The position numbers and the translations under genes are program-made. A model generated the notes under the pieces. It worked only from the letters and a program-made list of their open reading frames with translations, had not been told where the DNA came from and made no database searches. Positions 1 to 6,676 of a DNA stretch of 19,288 nucleotides are shown piece after piece. This stretch comes from Thaumasiovibrio sp043421945 (lineage in GTDB: Bacteria; Pseudomonadota; Gammaproteobacteria; Enterobacterales; Vibrionaceae), in NCBI GenBank assembly GCA_043421945.1, contig JBHOGO010000083.1:1-19288 (forward strand), in the 5' to 3' direction. Within the stretch, counting starts at the first letter, position 1, and every line of letters starts with the position of its first letter.

Positions 1-99
1 AGGGAGTATAAGATCACAAGTAAAACTGATCGTCAAACTGATCATTTTGCTCGAAAAACGTTCATGATCTTGCCCTGATCAATAAGGAGGTTATCGAGG

Positions 100-153
100 G
101 TGATTGTTATTAATGGCTTTGCGTCAATGTTGCCTAGGTTCCACACTACATAA
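100..153 (+). CDS. Possible 17-residue leader peptide (uncertain)
   Basis: A GTG codon at 100 follows a very strong Shine-Dalgarno, AAGGAGG at 84-90, with a 9-base gap. The frame encodes 17 residues (MIVINGFASMLPRFHTT) and stops with TAA at 151-153. The palindromic CCCTTAA/TTAAGGG elements begin 16 bases later. It resembles a leader peptide in position and ribosome site, but there is no codon run that would suggest attenuation, and it lies more than 500 bases before pduA. It could equally be a chance frame or the remnant of a lost gene. Confidence 0.15.
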   Translation: MIVINGFASMLPRFHTT

Positions 154-168
154 AGTCTGAAAATAAGT

Positions 169-203
169 CCCTTAACTTAAGGGGTATTATATTCTTTTAA
201 GGG
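169..203. repeat. CCCTTAA/TTAAGGG palindrome with a repeated half
   Basis: CCCTTAA (169-175) and TTAAGGG (177-183) form a 15-base near-perfect palindrome around one central C. A second TTAAGGG lies at 197-203, so the left arm could pair with either right arm. With the second arm the loop is 21 bases. This may be an operator with two half sites, or a terminator belonging to a gene left of the window; a T-rich stretch lies between the two right arms. The function is not determined. Confidence 0.35.
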
Positions 204-243
204 CACTCCATAAGCGGGAGATAGTTTGATCTCTGTTACAGAT

Positions 244-271
244 TTGACACCTTATTACATCGCTGTATAGC
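244..271 (+). promoter_or_regulatory. Candidate sigma-70 promoter far upstream of pduA
   Basis: A perfect -35 box TTGACA (244-249) is followed after 16 bases by TATAGC (266-271), a 4-of-6 match to the -10 box. If used, it would leave a leader of roughly 380 bases before pduA. This is a sequence match only. Confidence 0.3.
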
Positions 272-364
272 AATAAAAAGCTATTGGATAAATAAGAATA
301 GATTGATAATAAAACACATAAATAGAACTATATTGCTCAAAATTAAAAAATTATTGTCAATAAA

Positions 365-392
365 TTGTCCTCCTATTGCAACATAGTATAAA
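365..392 (+). promoter_or_regulatory. Candidate sigma-70 promoter upstream of pduA
   Basis: TTGTCC (365-370) and TATAAA (387-392) are separated by 16 bases, matching the -35 and -10 consensus at 4 of 6 and 5 of 6 positions. The surroundings are strongly AT-rich, which raises the chance of a random match. It would give a leader of about 260 bases before pduA. Confidence 0.3.
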
Positions 393-559
393 TCTTTCTG
401 GGTAGTATTCAGATACCAAAGTTATTCAATATACGAGTTAATGACTCAGATTAGATGCTTGTTGCTTAGCTCAGATTGAACAATGGCTTAGGTGAAAATT
501 CAATTATTGGTTTCTATATTCAGCTTATTTGAGGGCTGTAGATCTGTGCGTTTGAGCTG

Positions 560-574
560 GTGTGATTTTCACAC
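560..574. promoter_or_regulatory. GTGTGA-TTT-TCACAC inverted repeat, candidate operator
   Basis: A perfect 6-3-6 inverted repeat lies about 90 bases before the pduA start. It has the TGTGA/TCACA half sites of the CRP family, but the spacer between those half sites is 3 rather than the usual 6 bases, so it is not a standard CRP site. Its position fits an operator for the BMC operon. Confidence 0.35.
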
Positions 575-600
575 TGATTAGCGAGTAACGCGACGATTGT

Positions 601-631
601 TCAGGTCTACCTTGTTTCTACCTTCAGGTAG
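601..631. repeat. CTACCTT direct repeats and CTACCT/AGGTAG inverted repeat before pduA
   Basis: CTACCTT occurs at 607-613 and 618-624, 11 bases apart (one helical turn). TCAGGT occurs at 601-606 and 624-629. The second CTACCT (618-623) forms an inverted repeat with AGGTAG (626-631). Repeats phased on one helix face 30-60 bases before the first gene are typical of activator binding sites. No regulator gene is in the window to assign. Confidence 0.35.
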
Positions 632-661
632 TTTGATATACCCGACATAGAGGTGACAGCA

Positions 662-955
662 ATGCAACAAGAAGCATTAGGAATGGTTGAAACGAGAGGT
701 TTGACTGCGGCGATTGAAGCTGCTGATACCATGGTGAAATCAGCCAATGTACAGTTGGTTGGCTATGAGAAAATAGGCTCGGGATTGATCACTGTGGTGG
801 TGCGTGGTGATGTCGGAGCTGTTAAAGCCGCGACAGATGCAGGTGCCTGCGCTGCGAGCAATGTTGGAGAGGTTATTGCGACCCATGTGATCCCCCGCCC
901 CCACACCGATGTCGAGGCCGTACTCCCGGCAGCCCTTCCTGAAGGAACTGCATGA
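662..955 (+). CDS. pduA: BMC shell hexamer protein, PduA/PduJ type
   Basis: This 97-residue protein is a single-domain BMC-H shell subunit; six copies form a hexagonal tile with a central pore for the diol substrate. The sequence is close to Salmonella PduA: ALGMVET near the start, the pore loop KIGSGL with Ser40 at the pore position, and VIPRPHTDVE near the end. ATG at 662 is chosen because AGGTG (651-655) lies 6 bases upstream; the GTG at 653 is part of that ribosome site. The stop overlaps the pduB start by four bases (ATGA), indicating translational coupling. It is the only plain PduA/PduJ-type subunit in the window, whereas Salmonella has both. Confidence 0.95.
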   Translation: MQQEALGMVETRGLTAAIEAADTMVKSANVQLVGYEKIGSGLITVVVRGDVGAVKAATDAGACAASNVGEVIATHVIPRPHTDVEAVLPAALPEGTA

Positions 956-1782
956 TGACAACAATAACGACAGTAGAACAAATCATATCTGATGTTCTGG
1001 AAAAAGTGGGTGATCAAGGCGATACCGCCTTGGTTCCTGCGGTTACCGCAAGAACTGTTAATGCTGACCAAGATGTCACTAGAGTCGTCAAAAACAACGC
1101 TATGACAGAGTTTGTCGGCACAGCAATTGGTGACACTATCGGATTGGTGATCGCCAATGTTGATAGCCAGCTACTTGAAATCATGGACCTCGATAAGAAA
1201 TACCGCTCGATTGGTATTCTCGGTGCTCGTACTGGTGCAGGTCCACATATTATGGCCGCCGATGAAGCCGTTAAAGCAACGAATACCGAAGTCGTCAAGA
1301 TCGAGCTAGCTCGAGATACGAAAGGTGGTGCAGGGCATGGTTCACTGATTATCTTTGGTGGCTCAGATGTGTCTGATGTTAAGCGTGCAGTTGAAGTCGC
1401 ATTGAGTCAGTTAGATAGAACATTTGGTGATGTCTACTCAAACGATGCCGGTCATATTGAGTTGCAATATAGTGCACGTGCTAGCTACGCATTAGAGAAA
1501 GCATTTGGCGCTCCTCTGGGAAGAGCTTGTGGCGTTATTGTCGGTGCTCCTGCTTCTATTGGGGTATTAATGGCCGATACGGCACTGAAAGCCGCCAATG
1601 TTAATACTGTGGCTTACAGTTCGCCAGCAAAAGGGACAAGCTTCTCAAATGAAGTGATCTTAGTGATCTCTGGGGATTCTGGTGCCGTCAGACAAGCAGT
1701 TTCAACCGCTCGCGGTATTGGTGTTAGCTTGTTGGAGACCATGGGTGGTGAAGCCCCTTCAGCCACTAAACCTTATATTTAG
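952..1782 (+). CDS. pduB: BMC shell trimer protein PduB (tandem BMC domains)
   Basis: This 276-residue protein has two BMC domains in tandem and forms pseudo-hexameric trimers. It matches Salmonella PduB over nearly its whole length, with long conserved blocks such as YRSIGILGARTGAGPHIMAA and DTKGGAGHGSLIIFGG. Residues 1 to about 50 form an N-terminal extension with an amphipathic start (TTVEQIISDVLEKV). In Salmonella the equivalent PduB-specific extension is needed to link the shell to the enzyme core, so its presence suggests core anchoring is kept. The start is ATG at 952 or 955; GAAGGA (941-946) serves both. An internal ATG at 1102 corresponds to the PduB' start but has no visible ribosome site. 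Confidence 0.95.
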   Translation: MMTTITTVEQIISDVLEKVGDQGDTALVPAVTARTVNADQDVTRVVKNNAMTEFVGTAIGDTIGLVIANVDSQLLEIMDLDKKYRSIGILGARTGAGPHIMAADEAVKATNTEVVKIELARDTKGGAGHGSLIIFGGSDVSDVKRAVEVALSQLDRTFGDVYSNDAGHIELQYSARASYALEKAFGAPLGRACGVIVGAPASIGVLMADTALKAANVNTVAYSSPAKGTSFSNEVILVISGDSGAVRQAVSTARGIGVSLLETMGGEAPSATKPYI

Positions 1783-1802
1783 GTCATAAAAGGATAATAA
1801 CA

Positions 1803-4313
1803 ATGAAGCCTGTATCTCAAGGTTTTAGTGAGCCTACAAGTCGTGTGGATTCACTAAGAAACCAAATTTTTGAGGCTGTACCTTGTATTGAAACATCGCG
1901 TGCGTTAGCTATTACGGCCTCTTATAAAGAAACCGAAGGCAAGCCAGCGATAATTCGTCGTGCCAAAGCATTTGAACGTATATTAGCCGAGCTCCCAATC
2001 GTTATTCGTGATAATGAGCTGGTCGTCGGTAGCGCGACAGTAGAACCGCGTTCATCACAAATATTCCCAGAGTTCTCTAATACTTGGATTGAAGATGAGT
2101 TTGAACGAGTCGGGAAGCGTAGTGGTGACTCATTTCAGATTTCAGAGCAAGCGAAGCAGGAGTTGCGCGAAGTCTTCCCTTATTGGCAAGGAAAAACAAC
2201 CAGTGAACTAGCGACATCATACATGTCCTCTGATACACAAGCCTGTATGGACGCAGGTGTATTCACTGTTGGTAATTACTATATGAACGGGGTCGGTCAC
2301 ATCTCCGTTGATTACGCAAAAATACTCAAGGTGGGATACCAAGGTATCATTACCGAAGTGGCTGAGAAAATGTTGTCAGCCGACAAGACCTCACCAGAAT
2401 ACATTAAGCAAGAGCAGTTCTACAAAGGCATTATTATTTCTTGTAGCGCAGCTATTCAGTTTTCTAAGCGCTATGCAAATAAGGCCAGTGAAATGGCTCA
2501 ATCTGCAAGTGGCTCTCGTAAGGCTGAATTGGAAAAAATTGCTGAAACTTGTCGTCGCGTACCTGAGCAAGGTGCAAGTAACTTCCATGAAGCCTGTCAG
2601 GCATTTTGGTTTGTACACTTAATGATTGGTTTAGAGTCAAATGGCCACTCAATTTCACCTACGCGTTTTGACCAGTATATGTACCCTTATTTTGAGATGG
2701 ATAAGGATATTTCAAACGCAGAGGCTCAAGAGTTAATCGACTGTATCTGGGTTAAGCTAAACGATATCAATAAAGTACGTGATGAAGTGTCAACGAATGC
2801 CTTTGGTGGTTATCCGATGTTTCAAAACTTGATTGTTGGTGGACAAGACAGCAATGGTGAGGATGCAACCAATACCTTGTCTTATATGTGTATGGAAGCG
2901 ACTGCCAGAGTCCGTTTGCCACAGCCTTCCTTCTCCGTACGTGTATGGTCGAAGACCCCGGATGATTTTCTTCTCAAAGCGTGTGAGTTAAGCCGTTTAG
3001 GGCTCGGTGTCCCCGCCTTTTACAACGATGAAGTGATCGTTACCTCATTGGTTAACCGGGGGCTGACTCTACAAGATGCACGTGATTACGGCATCATTGG
3101 CTGTGTTGAGCCGCAGTGTCCTGGGAAAACAGAAGGGTGGCATGATTCAGCTTTCTTTAACCTCGGTAAATTGCTTGAGATAACTCTGAATGGCGGTAAG
3201 GTTGGTGATAAACAACTAGGTCCCATTACGCCACAACTCACTGAATTGTCATCGTTCGATGATCTTATGACTGCCTATCAACAGCAGGCGGAATACTTCG
3301 TGTTTCATCTGATTACCGCTGATAACTGTGTGGATATATCTCATGGAGAGCGAGCACCGCTGCCTTTCTTATCATGTATGGTCGATGACTGTATTGGCGA
3401 TGGGAAATCGCTGCAAGAAGGTGGGGCTACGTATAATTTTAGTGGCCCACAAGGGGTCGGTGCAGCCAATGTTGGTGATTCGTTAGCTGCGATCAAGAAG
3501 CTTGTTTTTGAAGAAGGCAAACTAACGCTACAACAGCTCAAAGAAGCGCTAGATAGTAATTTTGGTGGTGAAGTCGCCGTTGATAATAGCCGTAATGACC
3601 CCGCTTATGATGTGGTGATGGACGCTGTTAAGAAAGTGCTTGCGGAAACTGGCTCTGCGGCGCTCCTTGATTCACAAGCGCTGAAGAGCAATGTACATGT
3701 ATTAACATCGAACAAAAACTCAATCCGTCAAATGCTGATCGATGCACCTAAGTTTGGTAATGATATCGATGAAGTCGATTTGTTAACGCGAGAAGGTTCA
3801 GCCATCTACTGTCGTGAAGTGCAAAAATATACCAACCCACGTGGTGGGTCGTTCCAAGCTGGTCTGTATCCTGCCTCTATTAACGTTTTAATGGGGACGG
3901 TTGTCGGAGCAACACCGGATGGCCGTATGGCAGGTGAACCACTCGCTGATGGTGTCTCTCCAAGCCGAGGCATGGATCGTAATGGTCCAACAGCAGCCAC
4001 CAATTCGGTAGCGAAGCTCGATCATTTCATTGCATCTAACGGTACGTTGTATAACCAGAAGTTTCACCCAACCGCACTAGAAGGTGATACTGGGTTAAGT
4101 AACATGGGAGCGTTAATTCGGAGTTACTTCGACCATAAGGGGATGCATGTACAGTTTAACGTTGTGAATCGAGATACTTTGGTTGCCGCTCAAAACGAAC
4201 CAGATAAATATCGTGACTTGGTCATTCGTATTGCGGGTTATAGTGCTCAATTTATTTCTCTGGATAAAAGTATCCAAGACGACATTATTGAACGAACTGA
4301 ACATGTTTTCTGA
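1803..4313 (+). CDS. Glycyl radical diol dehydratase (B12-independent; 1,2-propanediol favoured, glycerol possible)
   Basis: This 836-residue glycyl radical enzyme replaces the B12-dependent PduCDE. Visible key residues are the thiyl Cys434 and Glu436 in GCVEPQ, Asp448 in EGWHD, His166 in NGVGHIS, His282 in SNGHSIS, and the radical Gly812 in RIAGYSAQF. The Cys/Glu/Asp/His pattern and spacing match the dehydratases, from memory Clostridium butyricum DhaB1 His164, His281, Cys433, Glu435, Asp447. DhaB1 is 787 residues; the greater length here is closer to propanediol dehydratases of about 850 residues. Ethanol- or propanal-forming context (PduP, PduQ) favours 1,2-propanediol. ATG at 1803 follows AAGGA. 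The N-terminus starts almost directly with the core fold, so no separate encapsulation peptide is apparent. Confidence 0.9.
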   Translation: MKPVSQGFSEPTSRVDSLRNQIFEAVPCIETSRALAITASYKETEGKPAIIRRAKAFERILAELPIVIRDNELVVGSATVEPRSSQIFPEFSNTWIEDEFERVGKRSGDSFQISEQAKQELREVFPYWQGKTTSELATSYMSSDTQACMDAGVFTVGNYYMNGVGHISVDYAKILKVGYQGIITEVAEKMLSADKTSPEYIKQEQFYKGIIISCSAAIQFSKRYANKASEMAQSASGSRKAELEKIAETCRRVPEQGASNFHEACQAFWFVHLMIGLESNGHSISPTRFDQYMYPYFEMDKDISNAEAQELIDCIWVKLNDINKVRDEVSTNAFGGYPMFQNLIVGGQDSNGEDATNTLSYMCMEATARVRLPQPSFSVRVWSKTPDDFLLKACELSRLGLGVPAFYNDEVIVTSLVNRGLTLQDARDYGIIGCVEPQCPGKTEGWHDSAFFNLGKLLEITLNGGKVGDKQLGPITPQLTELSSFDDLMTAYQQQAEYFVFHLITADNCVDISHGERAPLPFLSCMVDDCIGDGKSLQEGGATYNFSGPQGVGAANVGDSLAAIKKLVFEEGKLTLQQLKEALDSNFGGEVAVDNSRNDPAYDVVMDAVKKVLAETGSAALLDSQALKSNVHVLTSNKNSIRQMLIDAPKFGNDIDEVDLLTREGSAIYCREVQKYTNPRGGSFQAGLYPASINVLMGTVVGATPDGRMAGEPLADGVSPSRGMDRNGPTAATNSVAKLDHFIASNGTLYNQKFHPTALEGDTGLSNMGALIRSYFDHKGMHVQFNVVNRDTLVAAQNEPDKYRDLVIRIAGYSAQFISLDKSIQDDIIERTEHVF

Positions 4314-4322
4314 TCCGTTATT

Positions 4323-4355
4323 GCTCCGCATATAGATGAAATCTACGTGCGGAGC
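4323..4355 (+). promoter_or_regulatory. 15-bp stem-loop between the GRE and activase genes
   Basis: The arms at 4323-4337 and 4341-4355 pair over 15 positions with one G-U and one A-C mismatch around a GAA loop. The outer 8 bp (GCTCCGCA/TGCGGAGC) are perfect. The RNA after it reads TGTTTTG, a weak U-run. It lies 10 bases after the GRE stop and 30 before the activase start. It may act as a partial terminator or a 3'-end stabiliser, keeping the abundant GRE in excess over its catalytic activase. This role is inferred. Confidence 0.55.
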
Positions 4356-4385
4356 TGTTTTGATCCTGTTTAGGAAGGTTATCTT

Positions 4386-5300
4386 ATGTTTGATAATAAT
4401 GAGCAAGGCACTGTATTTAATATTCAAAAGTTTTCACTACATGATGGACCCGGTATTCGAACTATCGTGTTTTTGAAAGGATGTTATTTGTCTTGCAAAT
4501 GGTGCAGTAATCCTGAATCACAAAAATTCGCTCCATCCGTACTCTTTGAGAGAGAAAAGTGTATTGGTTGCGGTGACTGCGCTTCTTCCTGTCCACAAGG
4601 TGCAATAAGCCTCAATCGTTTTGATCGTATTGATCATGACAAGTGTGTTGGCTGTGGTACCTGTGTTGACCTTTGCCCAGCCAATGCTTTGACTCTTTCT
4701 GGTAAGAAGATGAGCGTGAAAGAGGTCTTGGATGAGGTCTGTAAGGATGCTGTACATTACCGACGATCCAGCGGTGGATTAACCCTCTCAGGTGGTGAAC
4801 CCTTAGCACAACCGGTTTTTGTCGAGGCTTTACTGCGTGCAGCCAAGAGTCGAGGTTTGCATACAGCAATGGAAACGACAGGGATTGCGAGCCCAGAAGT
4901 CCTAGAAAGAATTATACCGCTATTAGATGTAGTGCTGTTGGATATTAAGACTTTTTACAGCGATCAACATGAGAAATATACGGGTTTAGCAAATAAGGTC
5001 GTGCTTACAAATGCATTAACTATTGCTAAATTGGCAAAAAAAGTGTCGGTGAGAGTACCACTAATTCCAGATTTCAATGCTGATGAGCAGAGTATAAAAG
5101 CGATTGCTACTTTTGCGACACATATGGATAACGTAACTCGATTACACCTTCTTCCTTATCACAATTTTGGTCAGAACAAATATACGCTATTAGGAAAAGA
5201 ATATTATTGTGACGGATTTAAAACACCATCAAGTGATGACGTCAATAAATACAAAAATATTGTAGAGTCATTAGGTATTGAATGTGTGATTGGTGGATAA
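4386..5300 (+). CDS. Glycyl radical enzyme activating enzyme (radical SAM)
   Basis: This 304-residue activase uses S-adenosylmethionine and a reduced [4Fe-4S] cluster to place the radical on Gly812 of the GRE encoded just upstream. The radical-SAM motif CX3CX2C is at Cys33, Cys37 and Cys40. It is followed by two ferredoxin-type CX2CX2CX3C motifs (Cys59/62/65/69 and Cys87/90/93/97), the insert typical of activases for diol/glycerol dehydratases and choline lyase. LSGGEP is the SAM-binding GGE motif. The N-terminal FSLHDGPGIRT is also diagnostic. ATG at 4386 follows AGGAAGG (4372-4378). The electron donor is not obvious; PduS encoded downstream is a candidate. The last 100 residues are more AT-rich in coding than the neighbours. 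Confidence 0.93.
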   Translation: MFDNNEQGTVFNIQKFSLHDGPGIRTIVFLKGCYLSCKWCSNPESQKFAPSVLFEREKCIGCGDCASSCPQGAISLNRFDRIDHDKCVGCGTCVDLCPANALTLSGKKMSVKEVLDEVCKDAVHYRRSSGGLTLSGGEPLAQPVFVEALLRAAKSRGLHTAMETTGIASPEVLERIIPLLDVVLLDIKTFYSDQHEKYTGLANKVVLTNALTIAKLAKKVSVRVPLIPDFNADEQSIKAIATFATHMDNVTRLHLLPYHNFGQNKYTLLGKEYYCDGFKTPSSDDVNKYKNIVESLGIECVIGG

Positions 5301-5318
5301 TATTAATAAGGAATACAA

Positions 5319-6140
5319 ATGAGTATATTAAAAAATAAAGTACTATTACATCAATGTGTTTCCGAGTTTCTTGGTTTAGGTGTCGTTATATTCTTTGGGG
5401 TCAGTTGCTTATGTGCGTCTGTGCTTGCTGGTGCTAATTTCAGTTTATGGGAAATTTGTATTGTATGGGGCGTGGCATTTGCACTCGGAATATACTTGAG
5501 TGCTGGAGTATCCGGTGCTCATTTAAACCCAGCCGTCACAATTGCATTGTGGCGCTATGCAAACTTCGATGGCCACAAAGTTATGCCGTATATTGCTGCA
5601 CAGACAGCAGGTGCGTTCGCAGGGGCTGCATTGGCGTATCTTATTTATCACAATCTGTTTGATGCTTTTGAAGTGGCGAATGGTATGACTCGCGGCAGTG
5701 TTGACAGCTTATCTTTAGCCGGATTGTTTAGTACCTACCCTCACGTTGAAATCAGTCTCTTGCAAGCGGGTGTGGTTGAGTTCGTTATTACCGCAGTGTT
5801 GATGCTATTGATCATGGCGCTAACTGATGATGGTAATGGTCTGCCACGTGGTCCTTTAGCTCCTTTGCTTATTGGTTTGCTGGTGGCTGTTATCGGTGCA
5901 GCAACAGCACCATTGACTGGGTTTGCTCTTAACCCTGCTCGTGATTTTGGGCCCAAGTTATTTTCTGCGATGAGTGGCTGGGGAGAAATTGCATTTACTG
6001 GTGGCACCGCTATCCCTTACTTCATTGTGCCAATAGTAGCCCCTATTCTCGGTGCGTGTGCAGGTGCAAGCCTTTATACGTTGAAACCTAGCGAAAAAGC
6101 TGAGAAGCAAACCACCGACGAGACTGTACAAAGTTTGTAA
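5319..6140 (+). CDS. pduF: Aquaglyceroporin, diol/glycerol facilitator of PduF/GlpF type
   Basis: This 273-residue MIP-family channel lets small polyols diffuse through the inner membrane. Both pore motifs are intact: HLNPAVT (Asn70-Ala72) and NPARDFGP (Asn205-Ala207). The selectivity-filter residues match GlpF: Trp50, Phe202 and Arg208. Blocks such as ALTDDGNG and IPYFIVPIVAPILGACAGA resemble Salmonella PduF most. The C-terminal tail after about residue 255 is charged and cytoplasmic. ATG at 5319 follows AAGGA (5308-5312), 18 bases after the activase stop. In Salmonella pduF is a separate gene upstream of pduA; here it is inside the operon next to the substrate-entry enzyme. It shows that the substrate is a neutral polyol but cannot separate propanediol from glycerol. 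Confidence 0.9.
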   Translation: MSILKNKVLLHQCVSEFLGLGVVIFFGVSCLCASVLAGANFSLWEICIVWGVAFALGIYLSAGVSGAHLNPAVTIALWRYANFDGHKVMPYIAAQTAGAFAGAALAYLIYHNLFDAFEVANGMTRGSVDSLSLAGLFSTYPHVEISLLQAGVVEFVITAVLMLLIMALTDDGNGLPRGPLAPLLIGLLVAVIGAATAPLTGFALNPARDFGPKLFSAMSGWGEIAFTGGTAIPYFIVPIVAPILGACAGASLYTLKPSEKAEKQTTDETVQSL

Positions 6141-6158
6141 CCTTACTTGTTACCTCAA

Positions 6159-6183
6159 AGAGACAGACATTCGGCCTGTCTCT
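6159..6183 (+). terminator. Intercistronic hairpin between pduF and pduK
   Basis: AGAGACAG (6159-6166) and CTGTCTCT (6176-6183) form a perfect 8-bp stem with a 9-base loop. No U-run follows, so full termination is unlikely. It may be a processing or partial-termination site that separates the enzyme block from the pduKLMN block. The intergenic gap of 83 bases is larger than most in this run. Confidence 0.35.
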
Positions 6184-6223
6184 ATCCGAGTGATCTTTTA
6201 CTGATAATCAAAAGGTGAGAATG

Positions 6224-6676
6224 ATGAAAAGTGCGTTGGGGATGGTTGAAGTCACAGGGCTAGCCTTAGCCATTACGGTTGCAGATGTCATGGCAAAGTC
6301 GGCAAATATCAAGATAGAAGGATTAGAGCGCGTGAATGGCTTTGGCTGGGTGCTTGTGCAGGTTTCAGGAGATGTGGGTTCGGTTAACGCAGCGGTTAAT
6401 AGTGGTGCTGAGTTTGCCAGAACACAACAGGGTTTGATGGCATCTAAAGTGATTGCTAGGCCTGTTGATGCACTGGGAGCACTGTGGAATAAGCCCCAAA
6501 AATTGAAGGTATTGGAGCCGAAAGCAGCTGCCATTGAGGCTAAGCAGGAGGGGAAGAACCAGTCGTCAAAAACTGCTTCGACAACAACATCTGCTGAGAA
6601 AAAACCAGCTAAGGCGGCGCCAACTTCTAGATCCAGCTCCCGAAAAATAGAAGCGAAGGAAGGAATTGAAGCATGA
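6224..6676 (+). CDS. pduK: BMC shell protein, PduK-like, with a Lys/Ala/Ser-rich tail
   Basis: This 150-residue protein starts with a BMC-H domain (about residues 1-85) similar to PduK: SALGMVEVTGLALAI, ADVMAKSANI and VIARPVD. The rest is a low-complexity, strongly basic tail rich in Lys, Ala, Ser and Thr, probably disordered. In Salmonella PduK the tail is acidic and Pro-rich and ends in a Cys cluster; here the whole protein has no Cys cluster. ATG at 6224 is chosen because it aligns with the PduK N-terminus and AAGGTG (6212-6217) lies 6 bases before it; 6221 is possible. The stop overlaps the pduL start (ATGA). The position directly before pduL is as in Salmonella. Confidence 0.85.
   Translation: MKSALGMVEVTGLALAITVADVMAKSANIKIEGLERVNGFGWVLVQVSGDVGSVNAAVNSGAEFARTQQGLMASKVIARPVDALGALWNKPQKLKVLEPKAAAIEAKQEGKNQSSKTASTTTSAEKKPAKAAPTSRSSSRKIEAKEGIEA

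Larger units (their letters stand above)
1..661. other. Non-coding upstream region of the BMC operon
   Basis: No convincing gene of normal size lies in these 661 bases. The stretch is AT-rich and carries several structured elements listed separately: a cluster of five GATC sites at 12-80, a CCCTTAA/TTAAGGG palindrome set at 169-203, two candidate sigma-70 promoters (244-271 and 365-392), a GTGTGA/TCACAC inverted repeat at 560-574, and CTACCTT/TCAGGT repeats at 601-631 just before pduA. A direct repeat CTCAGATT occurs at 445-452 and 470-477. Only one tiny reading frame with a good Shine-Dalgarno (100-153) was seen. The length and repeat content suggest the control region of the BMC operon, with any dedicated regulator lying outside the window. 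Confidence 0.6.

Noticed and set aside
560..574. CRP binding site
   Set aside because: The half sites are right but the spacer is 3 instead of 6 bases, so it is listed only as a candidate operator.
653..661. GTG start three codons before the pduA ATG
   Set aside because: It lies within the ribosome site AGGTG itself, and the family begins at the ATG at 662.
1..661. FNR box (TTGAT-N4-ATCAA) expected for an anaerobic GRE operon
   Set aside because: Only half sites were found by eye; no full match.
1102..1782. Internal pduB' start equivalent to the short PduB form of Salmonella
   Set aside because: An in-frame ATG exists at the matching place (AMTEF), but no Shine-Dalgarno lies before it, so a separate product is not claimed.
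1803..4313. Choline trimethylamine-lyase (CutC) or pyruvate formate-lyase identity for the GRE
   Set aside because: Single GCVEPQ cysteine (no Cys-Cys as in pyruvate formate-lyase), Asp448 14 residues after the cysteine and the two His residues fit diol/glycerol dehydratases, and the neighbours are Pdu-type.
5741..6007. Minus-strand frames opposite pduF and other operon genes
   Set aside because: They are antisense shadows with no family resemblance or ribosome sites, while the plus-strand genes are clearly conserved.
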